From an uncultured delta proteobacterium (GTDB lineage: Bacteria; Myxococcota_A; Polyangia; Haliangiales; Haliangiaceae), in the NCBI GenBank assembly GCA_900696455.1, contig CAADGB010000302.1, positions 1 through 35,177 on the forward strand: DNA of 35,177 bases, in the 5' to 3' direction. Shown piece by piece: positions 1 to 16,129 of this stretch. Position 1 is the stretch's first letter. Each line of letters opens with the position of its first letter. Under the pieces are notes generated by a model. The model searched no databases and had not been told where the DNA came from. It saw only the letters and a list, made by a program, of their open reading frames with translations. The position numbers were made by a program, and so were the translations under genes.

Positions 1-489
<489 letters not shown>

Positions 490-491
490 CG

Positions 492-1298
492 TCAGGCGGC
501 CTCGGGTTGCCGCCGCCACGTCGCGTCGAGCCAGGCGGCGAGCGCGACCAGATCGGGCGGCAGCGGCGCCTCGATCGCGAGCGGGCGGCCGTCGGGGCGG
601 GTGAGCTCGAGCCGCGCCGCGTGCAGGGCGAGGCGGGCGCACGGCGCGCCGGTCAGCATGCCGCGCAGGGTCCGCTTGCCGTAGAGCGGGTCGAGCAAGA
701 TCGGGGCCTCCAGGCTGCGCAGGTGGACGCGGATCTGATGATGGCGGCCGGTCGTGGGGAAGGCGTCGAGGCGGGTGATCGCGGCGGTCGCCGGGTCGGC
801 GGCCGACGCGCCGGGCGGGCGCCGCCAGCGCGCGGTGGCGACGAACCGGGTCACGGACGGCTTGCCGCGCTCCCCGGGCGCCGCCGGTCGGGCCTTTCCG
901 CGGCGGGCCTCGACCAGCGGGACGTCGACGGTCCGCGTCCCCGGCAGGTCGCCGGCCGCGAACGCGACGTAGCGCTTGTGCACCCGGCGGGCGGCGAACG
1001 CGTCGTTGAGCCAGCGGTGGGCGGCCGCCGTCCGCGCCAGCACCACGACCCCCGAGGTGTCCTTGTCGATGCGGTGCGCCACCCACAGCGGCTCCCGGCG
1101 CGCGGCCTCGAGGCGGTGGCGGAGCGAGCCGGCCGGGTCGGCGCCGCGCTCGGGGACGACGGCGAGCCCCGGTGGCTTGGCCACCGCCACCAGCTCGTCG
1201 TCCTCGAACAGCACCGTCATCACCGGCCGCGCTGGCGCCGGGTGCGGGGCGTCCGGGGGAGCGTCCGGCGCAGCGTCCGGCGCGATCGGCGGGACCAT
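492..1298 (-). CDS. RluA-family pseudouridine synthase
   Basis: It converts uridine to pseudouridine in structured RNA (rRNA or tRNA; the target is not readable from sequence). The HRIDKDTSG motif at residues 75-83 carries the catalytic aspartate (Asp78), and the family's C-terminal [10 protein letters not shown] motif is present. There is no N-terminal S4 RNA-binding domain, as in RluA or TruC, unlike RluC/RluD. The first 26 residues are a Pro/Ala/Asp-rich tail; a second Met at residue 27 (ATG at 1220) begins directly at the conserved domain. The upstream start is kept because a weak promoter-like pair (TTGCGG, 18 bp, TAACGA) ends 6 nt before it, but the internal start is a real alternative. 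It is transcribed divergently from the giant TPR gene and is followed by the zinc-ribbon gene. Confidence 0.9.
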   Translation of the reverse strand: MVPPIAPDAAPDAPPDAPHPAPARPVMTVLFEDDELVAVAKPPGLAVVPERGADPAGSLRHRLEAARREPLWVAHRIDKDTSGVVVLARTAAAHRWLNDAFAARRVHKRYVAFAAGDLPGTRTVDVPLVEARRGKARPAAPGERGKPSVTRFVATARWRRPPGASAADPATAAITRLDAFPTTGRHHQIRVHLRSLEAPILLDPLYGKRTLRGMLTGAPCARLALHAARLELTRPDGRPLAIEAPLPPDLVALAAWLDATWRRQPEAA

Positions 1299-1304
1299 CG
1301 ACCC

Positions 1305-1334
1305 TCGTTACCCCAGGCGTCACCGCGCCCGCAA
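1305..1334 (-). promoter_or_regulatory. Weak promoter candidate for the RluA-family gene
   Basis: TTGCGG (1329-1334) and TAACGA (1305-1310) are separated by 18 bp, and the -10 ends 6 nt before the ATG. The -10 is a poor match to TATAAT, so this rests mainly on position. The whole divergent spacer is 1299-1489. On its plus strand, TACGAT at 1399-1404 is a possible -10 for the TPR gene, giving a leader of about 80 nt. Confidence 0.35.
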
Positions 1335-1489
1335 CCGATGGGCGCGGTCGTCGCGCGTTTTGGGCCGCGGCGCGTCGCGGGCCGCGCGCGGCGGGTGTTA
1401 CGATGCGAGCGCATCGGCCGGGAGGTTCACCCGCGCCCGCACCTCGACGGGGAGGTGCCGGCGGCGGGGTCGAGCCCCCACGAGGGATC

Positions 1490-9244
<7,755 letters not shown>

Positions 9245-9375
9245 TCGACGTGCCCGACGTGCCCGACGGCCTGCCGGGGGCCCTGCCCGACGTCGGCGCG
9301 TCGTTCGCCGCGGTCCGCGGGCTGTGAGCGCGCTCACCGCCGGTCGCCGGCCAGATCGTGACGCGCATTCGCCAG

Positions 9376-9405
9376 TTGTCACCGGGCGGGGCTCGCGCCG
9401 AGAAT
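9376..9405 (+). promoter_or_regulatory. Sigma-70-like promoter, leaderless spacing
   Basis: TTGTCA (9376-9381, 5 of 6 to TTGACA) and GAGAAT (9400-9405, 4 of 6 to TATAAT) are 18 bp apart. The -10 ends exactly 7 nt before the ATG at 9413, so transcription would begin at or next to the start codon. No Shine-Dalgarno sequence is present. Confidence 0.55.
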
Positions 9406-9412
9406 GGCGGAC

Positions 9413-11260
9413 ATGTCGCCTGTCGCGTCGCGGTGGTGCAGGATCGGGGCGGGCGCGTGGACGCTGGCGGCCCTGACCGCGGGTTGCTCGTTCTCGCCGT
9501 CGGGCGATCCGGGAGTCGAGGTCGACGCCGGGCGCGACGACGCCGGCAACCGGATCGTCGTCGTCCGCGACGACTCGCTCGAGCACTTCGCGGTGGTCGG
9601 CGCCGTCCGCGACGGGCTCGTGATCGAGCCGTGGGGCGCGCTGGCGCCGGCCGCCTACCACGCCGGCGGCCTGATCGCGTACGCCGCCAACACCCAGCGC
9701 TTCACCGAGGCCGACGCCGCGACCTGGACCGCCGTCACCAGCGGGCCGCCGGCGGGGACCGGGGTGTGGGTGCGGCCGCTCGTCGGCGATCCGGTCGGCG
9801 TCGGCCTCGACTCCGGCGACACCTGGACCTACTGGGCCGAGGGCGAGGTGTGGCTCGACGCCGGCGCGACCACGTTCGTCGTCGACGCCGACGACACCGG
9901 GTTCGTCGAGCTCGCCGCACCCGGCGGCGCCTTCACCCGGGTGGTCAACGCGCGCTTCGGCGTCGGTACCGGGACGTTCACCGCCGCCACCGAGGGCTGG
10001 CACCCGATCCGGCTGGCGGTGGTCGAGGGCATCGGCGCCTCGCGCTTCGACGTCCAGCTCTATCCGGGGACGAGCACCACGCCGGTGCCGCTCGCCGGGC
10101 CCCGCCTGCGCGCCCGCGTCGAGCACCTGCGGGGGACGGTGCTGGCCGGGTGGGACCACACCGTCTTCCAGGGCCTGCCGGAGCGGACGATCTCGACGGC
10201 GCCGCTGGTCGACGCCAACTTCGGCAGCGGCGCCCCGCAGGGGCTCGGCATCGGCCCCGGCGACTACTGGTCGCTGCGCTGGTCGGGGCAGTTCTACGCG
10301 ATCGCGGCCGGGACCTATCGCGTCCGCGTCGAGTCCGACGACGGCCACCGCCTCTACGTCAACGGCGAGCGGGTGAGCGACGAGTTCTATTCGGGGCCGC
10401 AGGATCGCTCGGTCGACGTCGAGCTGGTCGCGGGCTGGAACGATCTCGTCCTCGACCACAACGAGAACAACGGCAACGCCCGCATGCGGCTGCGGGTGAC
10501 CGGCGGCCCCGAGCCCGGGCTGACCGGCGAGCTGCCGGCGTCCCGGCTGCGCCCGCTCGAGCCGCGGCGGCGGCGGCTCGAGACCGGGTTCGACCCGATC
10601 GACTACCCGGTGCCCGACAACGGCGAGGCCGAGGCCAAGGTCGAGCTGGGCGGGCTGCCGGGGGCGACCGTGCGCGAGGTCGAGGTGATCGTCACCGTCA
10701 ACCACAACCGCATCGCCGATCTCGAGCTCCGGCTGATCCACCCCGGCGGCAACATCGCGCTCCTGCGCGACAACTCGGACAGCGGCGGCAACGGCACGCG
10801 CGCGCTCCGCTACACGCCGACCGAGTTCGCGGACCTGCCGGCGGCCGGCACCTGGACCGTGCGGGTGACCGACAACGTCACCGGCAACACCGGCACGCTG
10901 CAGGACGTCCAGCTCGCGGTGCACCTGGCCGGCGGGCCCGAGCAGGTGGCGCGGACGGCCGCGTACACCTCGCTGGTCCGCGATCTGGGCGACGGCGTGA
11001 CCGCGCTCGACGCCGTGCGGTTCGGCGCCCGGGTGCCGCCCGACGGCGGGGTGGCGGTGCGGGTGCGGACGTGCGCGGCGGCGGCCGAGTGCCTGGCCGA
11101 GCCGTGGTCGGCGCCGCTCACCGACGGCAGCGGCGCGACGCCGCCGGGGGTCGAGCCCCGCCGCTACCTGCAGTACCGGGTCGAGCTGACCAGCGACGGC
11201 GAGCGCGAGCCGGAGCTCGAGTGGCTGGAGGTCGAGTACCGCGTGCCGGCGGCGGACTGA
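9413..11260 (+). CDS. Lipoprotein with PA14 and proprotein-convertase P domains
   Basis: The N-terminus is a signal peptide ending in a lipobox-like LTAGC, so the protein is probably a lipoprotein exported to the envelope. After an acidic spacer there is a beta-rich region, then a PA14 domain (about residues 231-365; [18 protein letters not shown] and [11 protein letters not shown] are typical). A P/Homo-B domain follows (about 402-506; [13 protein letters not shown] and TWTVRVTDN are typical). About 100 C-terminal residues are unassigned. PA14 domains often bind glycans, and P domains usually sit C-terminal to subtilisin-like proteases, but no protease catalytic domain is present. A carbohydrate-binding or adhesion role is inference. 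An ATG at 9404 is in frame, but it overlaps the promoter -10, so 9413 is preferred. Confidence 0.85.
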   Translation: MSPVASRWCRIGAGAWTLAALTAGCSFSPSGDPGVEVDAGRDDAGNRIVVVRDDSLEHFAVVGAVRDGLVIEPWGALAPAAYHAGGLIAYAANTQRFTEADAATWTAVTSGPPAGTGVWVRPLVGDPVGVGLDSGDTWTYWAEGEVWLDAGATTFVVDADDTGFVELAAPGGAFTRVVNARFGVGTGTFTAATEGWHPIRLAVVEGIGASRFDVQLYPGTSTTPVPLAGPRLRARVEHLRGTVLAGWDHTVFQGLPERTISTAPLVDANFGSGAPQGLGIGPGDYWSLRWSGQFYAIAAGTYRVRVESDDGHRLYVNGERVSDEFYSGPQDRSVDVELVAGWNDLVLDHNENNGNARMRLRVTGGPEPGLTGELPASRLRPLEPRRRRLETGFDPIDYPVPDNGEAEAKVELGGLPGATVREVEVIVTVNHNRIADLELRLIHPGGNIALLRDNSDSGGNGTRALRYTPTEFADLPAAGTWTVRVTDNVTGNTGTLQDVQLAVHLAGGPEQVARTAAYTSLVRDLGDGVTALDAVRFGARVPPDGGVAVRVRTCAAAAECLAEPWSAPLTDGSGATPPGVEPRRYLQYRVELTSDGEREPELEWLEVEYRVPAAD

Positions 11261-11314
11261 CACCGCCGACCGACGCCCGGGGCGGTGATGCCGCCTCGTC
11301 GGCGCGCGACCTGC

Positions 11315-11320
11315 TAGCCT
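11315..11320 (+). promoter_or_regulatory. Extended -10 element TAGCCT
   Basis: TAGCCT preceded by TGC (an extended -10 pattern) ends 8 nt before the ATG at 11329. No recognisable -35 and no Shine-Dalgarno sequence are seen. This fits leaderless transcription of the crotonase gene. Confidence 0.45.
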
Positions 11321-11328
11321 CGGCGCCG

Positions 11329-12114
11329 ATGAGCGCCGCCGTCCGCTTCGAGCTCCACGACACGATCGGGGTCATCACCCTCGATCGCCCCGCCAACCGC
11401 AACAGCATGACCCCGGAGCTGCTCGACGCGTTCGGCGAGGCGGTGGCGCGCGCGCGCGCGGTCGCCGAGCTGCGCTGCCTGGTCATCACCGGCAGCGGCA
11501 CGACGTTCTCGGCCGGCGCCGACTTCAAGTCGGTCCTGCAGCGCGAGGAGGGGGCGGGGCAGGCCCCGCACGAGAAGAGCTTCGCCATGTACCAGCCGTT
11601 CCTGTCGGTCCTGGACGTGGCGCCGCCGGTGATCGGCGCGCTCAACGGCCACGCCGTCGGCGGCGGGTTCGGCCTGGCCATGTGCTGCGACCTCCGCATC
11701 GGCGCGCGCGGCGCGAAGTACGGCGCCAACTTCACCCGCCTGGGGCTGGCCCCCGGCATGGCCATCAGCTACCTGCTGCCGCGGCTGATCGGCGTGTCGC
11801 GCGCCGCCGAGCTCCTGTTCACCGGCCGCCTGGTCGACGGCGAGGAGGCCGAGCGGCTCGGGCTCCTGTCGGCGGCGGTGCCGGCCGACGAGGTCCTGCC
11901 GCGGGCGATGGAGCTGGCGGTCGCGATCGCGGCCAGCGCGCCGGCGGCGGTGCGCGAGACCAAGCGCGCGCTCTACCGCGGCCTGGGCTGGGACCCGCGC
12001 GGCGCCGCCTACCTCGAGTCCTTCGCCCAGGCGGAGTCGGTCGCCTCCGCCGACGCCGCCGAGGGCATCGCCGCCCTGCTCGAGAAGCGCGAGCCGCGCT
12101 TCACGGGCCGCTGA
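11329..12114 (+). CDS. Enoyl-CoA hydratase/isomerase (crotonase) family protein
   Basis: A 261-residue protein with the crotonase fold, which binds acyl-CoA and stabilises an enolate in an oxyanion hole. The two oxyanion segments are visible: SAGAD (residues 61-65) and [14 protein letters not shown] (108-121). Aligned by eye to classical hydratases, the two catalytic glutamates appear to be missing. The first falls at Gly115 in GGGFGLA, where hydratases have GGCELA; the second falls in the FTRLGLAPG segment, where they have a Pro-Glu-Ile/Val. Hydration of enoyl-CoA is therefore doubtful; isomerase, hydrolase or other crotonase chemistry is possible. The last 14 bp overlap convergently with the end of the membrane-protein gene. 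No other beta-oxidation gene is nearby. Confidence 0.88.
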   Translation: MSAAVRFELHDTIGVITLDRPANRNSMTPELLDAFGEAVARARAVAELRCLVITGSGTTFSAGADFKSVLQREEGAGQAPHEKSFAMYQPFLSVLDVAPPVIGALNGHAVGGGFGLAMCCDLRIGARGAKYGANFTRLGLAPGMAISYLLPRLIGVSRAAELLFTGRLVDGEEAERLGLLSAAVPADEVLPRAMELAVAIAASAPAAVRETKRALYRGLGWDPRGAAYLESFAQAESVASADAAEGIAALLEKREPRFTGR

Positions 12115-12826
12115 CGGGGCCCGGCGGTGGCGCACCCGGCGGCGGCGCCCCCGGCGAGGCGCCACCCAGGCCGACCCGGGCGACGCGGCGCAGCTCGCGG
12201 CGGGCGCGGGCGTAGGTCGTGACCAGCGCGATCGCGCCGAGCAGGCTGGCCACGGTCGCGCCCGGGATCAGGTAGGCGGCGGTGCGCAGGGTGACGAGCG
12301 CCGGCTCGAGCTCGACCTGGGCCTCGGCCACCACCCGCGCCAGCACCAGGTGGATCGCGACGCCGATGGCGGCGGCCAGGGTGGCGGCGACCACGACGCC
12401 GGCGATCCGGAGGCGGCGGGTGCCGGCGTTGACCGGGAAGGCCAGCACGATCACGACCGCGGACAGCCCGAGCAGGGTCCACAGCGTGACCGTGGTGACC
12501 GTGCCGATCGTGCGCAGGTCGTCGTCCGAGATGTCCTCGAGGGCCTCGGCCACCGCCTGCACGTCGTCGACGCCCGATCGGGTCTTGCCCCCCAGGCGAG
12601 GCGCGACCTTGCCCAGGACCCGGGTGCCGACCTGCTTGACCGTGGAGCCCTGGTAGCGGGCGAGCAGCTGGCGCACGCTGTCGCGGCTGTCGGCGACCTG
12701 GTAGAGCGAGAACGAGTCGTCGTGCTGACCGGCGCGGCCCATGAGCTCGACGCGCACCGCCGGCACGAACACGCCGACGCTGGCCAGGAACGCGCCGGCG
12801 ACGAGCACCCAGATCGCGACTCGCAC
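12101..12826 (-). CDS. Predicted four-helix membrane protein
   Basis: A 241-residue protein of unrecognised family. Transmembrane segments lie near residues 5-24, 106-131, 140-164 and 183-205. Between the first and second is a ~80-residue hydrophilic loop with charged and Ser/Gly residues that could be an extracytoplasmic or cytoplasmic domain. The C-terminus is a Gly/Ala/Pro tail. The start is GTG at 12826. It lies 49 bp downstream of hppD on the same strand and may be read through from that operon, but it also has its own promoter candidate. Its 3' end overlaps the convergent crotonase gene by 14 bp. No function can be assigned. Confidence 0.8.
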   Translation of the reverse strand: MRVAIWVLVAGAFLASVGVFVPAVRVELMGRAGQHDDSFSLYQVADSRDSVRQLLARYQGSTVKQVGTRVLGKVAPRLGGKTRSGVDDVQAVAEALEDISDDDLRTIGTVTTVTLWTLLGLSAVVIVLAFPVNAGTRRLRIAGVVVAATLAAAIGVAIHLVLARVVAEAQVELEPALVTLRTAAYLIPGATVASLLGAIALVTTYARARRELRRVARVGLGGASPGAPPPGAPPPGPVSGP

Positions 12827-12832
12827 GCCGCG

Positions 12833-12861
12833 ATCTTGACCCGGCGCGGGCCCCGGCTCAA
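12833..12861 (-). promoter_or_regulatory. Promoter candidate for the membrane-protein gene
   Basis: TTGAGC (12856-12861) and CAAGAT (12833-12838) are separated by 17 bp; the -10 ends 6 nt before the GTG at 12826. No Shine-Dalgarno sequence is present, again consistent with a leaderless message. Confidence 0.45.
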
Positions 12862-12875
12862 GCGCTCGCGCCGCG

Positions 12876-13979
12876 TCAGGTGAAGACGCCGCGGCGCTGC
12901 TGGTCGCGCTCGATCGACCGGAAGAGCGCGCCGAAGTTGCCTTCGCCGAACGAGTGGTGATCGCGGCGCTGGATGATCTCGATGAAGATGGGGCCGATCA
13001 GGTTGCGGGTGAAGATCTGGAGCAGGTAGCCCTGGGCGTCGCCGTCGACCAGGACGTTGCGGCGGCGCAGCTCGTCCCGGTCCTCGCGCACGCCGGGCAC
13101 GCGGTCGAAGACCGTGCGGTAGTACTCGTCGTCGATGTCGAGGGTCTCGATCGGCGTGCCGTCGAGGGCGCGCAGCGAGCCCAGGATGTCGTCGGTGAGG
13201 AAGGCCAGGTGCTGGATGCCGGGCCCGCCGTACTGCACGAGGTACTCGTCGATCTGCGACAGCGCGCCGCCACCCTCCCCACCGGCGCCCTCCCCGGCGC
13301 CGCCGGCGCCTTCGTTGATCGGGATGCAGAACGAGCCGTCGGGCGAGCGCAGGGCGAACGAGGTCAGCCCGGTGCGCGCGCCGCGGATGTCGAAGTAGCG
13401 GACGTCGGTGAAGCCGAAGACGCCGCGGTAGAAGTCGGCCCAGCGGTCGCGGGTGCCGCGCGGCACGTTGTTGGTGAGGTGATCGATGGCGCGGAAGCCC
13501 TTGTCGGCGACCGGCACCGGCCGGGGGTGGGCCACGAAGCCGAGGCGCGCCCAGCGCTGCGAGCTGCGCCAGCCGTCGACGAGGTAGATGAGGCTGTCGC
13601 CGATGCCCTGGACCGCGGGCACGACCTCGCTGCCGCGGGCGAGGTCGCCCTCGACCAGCCGGGCGCCGCGGGCGGCCGCGAGCTGGGCCGCGGCGTCGGC
13701 GTCGGCGACCCGCCAGCCCATGGCCGGGATGCACGGCCCGTGCGCGGCGGCGAAGCGGGCGGCGAAGCCGCGGTCGTCGCGATGGAGCAGGAAGGTGATG
13801 TCGGCTTGCTGGTAGAGGTCGACGGCCCGCTCGCGGTGGGTCATCGTGCGCGAGAAGCCGAAGGCCACCAGCAGGCGGTGCAGGCGATCGGGGTCGGGGC
13901 CGGCGAGCTCGACGAAGTCGATGCCCTCGAGGCCGCAGGGGTTGCTGTCGCTCGGATCGTGGGGCGCGGTCGCGGTCAC
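12876..13979 (-). CDS. hppD: 4-hydroxyphenylpyruvate dioxygenase
   Basis: This Fe(II) enzyme converts 4-hydroxyphenylpyruvate to homogentisate in tyrosine breakdown. The protein has two vicinal-oxygen-chelate halves; the iron ligands are His167 (in IDHLTNNV), His257 (in IQHLAF) and Glu334 (in FIEIIQR). The C-terminal signature FGEGNFGALFRSIERDQ is intact. At 367 residues it is slightly longer than usual because of a Gly/Glu/Ala-rich insert at residues 223-240, just before SQIDEYL. The start is GTG at 13979, preceded by a strong GGAGGA (13986-13991) with 6-nt spacing. It overlaps the hmgA stop by 4 bp (GTGA), so the two are translationally coupled. The product is the substrate of the enzyme encoded just upstream. 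Confidence 0.96.
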   Translation of the reverse strand: MTATAPHDPSDSNPCGLEGIDFVELAGPDPDRLHRLLVAFGFSRTMTHRERAVDLYQQADITFLLHRDDRGFAARFAAAHGPCIPAMGWRVADADAAAQLAAARGARLVEGDLARGSEVVPAVQGIGDSLIYLVDGWRSSQRWARLGFVAHPRPVPVADKGFRAIDHLTNNVPRGTRDRWADFYRGVFGFTDVRYFDIRGARTGLTSFALRSPDGSFCIPINEGAGGAGEGAGGEGGGALSQIDEYLVQYGGPGIQHLAFLTDDILGSLRALDGTPIETLDIDDEYYRTVFDRVPGVREDRDELRRRNVLVDGDAQGYLLQIFTRNLIGPIFIEIIQRRDHHSFGEGNFGALFRSIERDQQRRGVFT

Positions 13980-15088
13980 GGGCGCTCCTCCTGCCAGCTC
14001 TTCCAGTAGTCGGGGCGCTCGATGGGCGTGGCCGCCGCCGCCGGGCGCAGCGGGCGGCGGGTGTCGATCATCACCGCGATCTCGTCGGTGCGGGTGGCGG
14101 TCGCGGCGCGCTCGGCGGCGCGCGGCTGCGGGCCGTGGTGGATGCCCTGGGGATGGAACGTCACCATCCCCGGCGCGATGCCGGTGCGGCTGAAGAACTG
14201 GCCGCGGTGGTAGAACAGCACCTCGTCGTAGTCGATGTTGGCGTGGTAGAAGGGCACGCGCAGGGCCTGCGGATCGCCGGTCTCGAGCGGGCGGGGCAGG
14301 AACGTGCAGACCACGGCGGCGGGCGCCGCGAACGTGGCGTGGGCGGTCGGCGGCAGGTGGTAACGCTCGCTGAGCACCGGGCGGATGTCGGCGACGTTGA
14401 GGCGCAGCGGCGCCAGCGTCCCCTTCCAGCCCACGGTGTCGAGCGGGTCGTGGCGGTAGAAGACCCGGGTCAGCTCGCCCTCGCGCTGCACCGCCACCTG
14501 CCACTCGCCGGCGGCGTCGGCGGCCAGGGTGCTGCGGCCGCTGGGGGTCGGGACCTCGATCACCGCCGGGTCGAACAGCGCGTGCTGGCCGAGCAGGCCG
14601 CGCTCGGGCACCCGCAGCTCGCCGGCGCTCTCGACGACCAGCAGCCGGGTGGCCGCGGTCGGCACCAGGCGGTGGGCGGTGCCGCGCGGCACCAGCAGGT
14701 AGTCCCCCGCGCGGTAGGCGAGGGGCCCGAAGTCGGTCTCGAGCCGGCCGGCGCCGGCGTGGACGAACAGGAGCTCGTCGCCATCGGCGTTGCGGAACAG
14801 GTACGGCATCGGCGCGTCGACGGTGGCGACGTGGAGCCGGAGGTCGGCGTTCTCGAGCAGGGCGGCGCGGCCGAGGTAGTCGCCCGGGCGCGGCAGCTCG
14901 CGGGTGTCGAAGGCGCGGGGCCGGAGCGGACCCTCGATGCGCGACCACGCCACCGGCGCCCGGGTGCGGTAGAGGTGGGCGTAGCGGCCGGCGAAGCCGT
15001 CGCGCGCGTACTCCTCCTCGACCGTGCCCTCGGGCAGGGCGACGTGGGCCTGGGCCGCGACCTTGCCGCGGACGTAGGGGATGTCCAT
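13976..15088 (-). CDS. hmgA: Homogentisate 1,2-dioxygenase
   Basis: This cupin-fold Fe(II) enzyme opens the ring of homogentisate to give maleylacetoacetate. The 370-residue length fits the shorter bacterial form. The metal-site region is recognisable: His282 in FYHANIDYDE, with Glu289 as the probable glutamate ligand, and the His317-His318-Gly-Pro segment (GIHHGPQP). The family motif VPRGTAHR is at residues 134-140. The start is ATG at 15088; the frame is open further upstream, but that stretch reaches into the divergent regulator gene. It is the first gene of the hmgA-hppD operon. The next pathway genes (maleylacetoacetate isomerase, fumarylacetoacetase) are not in the window. Control by the divergent LysR protein is likely. 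Confidence 0.95.
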   Translation of the reverse strand: MDIPYVRGKVAAQAHVALPEGTVEEEYARDGFAGRYAHLYRTRAPVAWSRIEGPLRPRAFDTRELPRPGDYLGRAALLENADLRLHVATVDAPMPYLFRNADGDELLFVHAGAGRLETDFGPLAYRAGDYLLVPRGTAHRLVPTAATRLLVVESAGELRVPERGLLGQHALFDPAVIEVPTPSGRSTLAADAAGEWQVAVQREGELTRVFYRHDPLDTVGWKGTLAPLRLNVADIRPVLSERYHLPPTAHATFAAPAAVVCTFLPRPLETGDPQALRVPFYHANIDYDEVLFYHRGQFFSRTGIAPGMVTFHPQGIHHGPQPRAAERAATATRTDEIAVMIDTRRPLRPAAAATPIERPDYWKSWQEERP

Positions 15089-15155
15089 GGCCGGACGGTG
15101 GCGCGGCGCCCCTGTCGGGAGATAGGACAAAATCTCGGCATATACTGTCAGGAGA
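15089..15155. promoter_or_regulatory. Divergent hmgA/lysR control region with operator-like dyads
   Basis: This 67-bp spacer is notably AT-richer than its flanks. For hmgA (minus), CTGACA (15146-15151) and TCCTAT (15122-15127) are 18 bp apart. For the regulator (plus), TATACT at 15141-15146 or TACTGT at 15143-15148 is a -10 close to the ATG. Two inverted repeats cover the hmgA -10: GAGAT-N8-ATCTC (15119-15136) and TGTC-N9-GACA (15113-15129), with another TGTC at 15146-15149. Dyads of this kind between a LysR gene and its divergent target are typical regulator sites. The promoters overlap, so one bound protein could control both. Confidence 0.6.
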
Positions 15156-16028
15156 ATGAACATCACCCTCGACCAGGCCCGGGCCCTCGACGCGCTGGAG
15201 CGCCACGGCACGCTGGTGCGCGCGGCCGCGGCCCTGGGCAAGGGCCACCCGGCGGTGCTCTACGCCCTGCGCCAGCTCGAGCGCCAGGTCGAGCTCGACC
15301 TGGTCGAGCGCCGCGGCTACCGGCTGCGGCTCACCGCCGCCGGCCGGCGCGTGCTCGAGCACTGCCGGCGGCTGCTCGCCGCCGAGGCCGACCTCGCCGC
15401 CGCCTGCGTCGAGATGCGCACCGGCTGGGAGCCGGCCCTGCGCGTGGTCTACGACGGGGTCTGCTCCGACGCGCCCATCCTGCGCGCGGTGGGCGAGCTG
15501 GTCGCCGCCGGTGCGCCCACCCGGCTCCACGTCAGCTCCGAGTTCCTGGGCGGGGTCGAGGCCGCGTTCGCGCGCGACGACGCCGATCTCATGCTGGCGG
15601 TCCTGCCGGCGGTCGCCCCCGGCGTGGTCGGCGCCCGCCTGGCGCCGCTGCGCGCCCGGCTGGTGGCGCACCGGGGTCACCCGCTGGCCCGCCGCAAGGG
15701 CCCGCTCGACGATCGCGCGCTCGAGGAGCACGTGCTGGTGACGGTGCGCGGCGGCGATCCGCGGCTGGCGCTGCCCACCGATCACGCCGAGCGCCGGGTC
15801 CGCTTCGACCTCAACGACTTCCACGCCAAGCGCGCCGCCATCCTCGCCGGCATCGGCTACGGCTGGCTGCCCGAGCACCTGTGCCAGGCCGAGCTCCGGC
15901 GCGGCGCCCTGCGCGTCCTGCCCTACGCCCGCGGCCACGAGCACGTCTTCACCCCCCGCCTCTACCACCGCGCCGGCGCGCGCCTCGGCCCCGCCGCTCG
16001 CCGCCTGATGGCGGCGCTGGCGGCGTGA
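15156..16028 (+). CDS. LysR-family transcriptional regulator
   Basis: A 290-residue DNA-binding regulator. Residues 1-60 form the LysR winged helix-turn-helix (LDQARALDALERHGTLVRAA, then ALGKGHPAVLYALRQLE), and the rest is a type 2 periplasmic-binding-like effector domain. The usual serine-rich recognition helix reads GKGHPAVLYALRQLE here. It sits divergently next to hmgA with a 67-bp spacer holding operator-like dyads, so it probably controls the homogentisate operon and itself; the effector could be homogentisate or a related aromatic acid (inference). AGGAG lies only 2 nt before the ATG, too close for a standard ribosome site, while a -10 element lies 7-9 nt upstream, so the transcript may be leaderless or nearly so. 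Confidence 0.93.
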   Translation: MNITLDQARALDALERHGTLVRAAAALGKGHPAVLYALRQLERQVELDLVERRGYRLRLTAAGRRVLEHCRRLLAAEADLAAACVEMRTGWEPALRVVYDGVCSDAPILRAVGELVAAGAPTRLHVSSEFLGGVEAAFARDDADLMLAVLPAVAPGVVGARLAPLRARLVAHRGHPLARRKGPLDDRALEEHVLVTVRGGDPRLALPTDHAERRVRFDLNDFHAKRAAILAGIGYGWLPEHLCQAELRRGALRVLPYARGHEHVFTPRLYHRAGARLGPAARRLMAALAA

Positions 16029-16117
16029 GGGTCGTCGGCTCGCGCCCGGGATCGACGTCCAGGCTCCAGGCCTCGCCGTGGCGCCGGCGCGGGCCCGAGG
16101 GCGGCCGGGATCGGGCG

Positions 16118-16123
16118 TATCCT
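16118..16123 (+). promoter_or_regulatory. -10 element TATCCT, leaderless spacing
   Basis: TATCCT (4 of 6 to TATAAT) ends 6 nt before the GTG at 16130, with no Shine-Dalgarno sequence between. No clear -35 is seen. Confidence 0.45.
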
Positions 16124-16129
16124 CGGCCG

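Noticed and set aside
1172-1489. An upstream start for the TPR protein
   Set aside because: The added 106 residues are Arg/Pro/Gly-rich and unlike the TPR body, and the ATG at 1490 has a ribosome-binding-like GAGGG.
9358-11328. Upstream extension of the crotonase gene frame
   Set aside because: The region is the PA14/P-domain lipoprotein in another frame; the extension has no domain character.
13980-15968. Open frame continuing upstream of the hppD GTG through hmgA and the LysR gene
   Set aside because: It overlaps two well-supported genes in other frames; the GTG with GGAGGA and the 4-bp overlap is the natural start.
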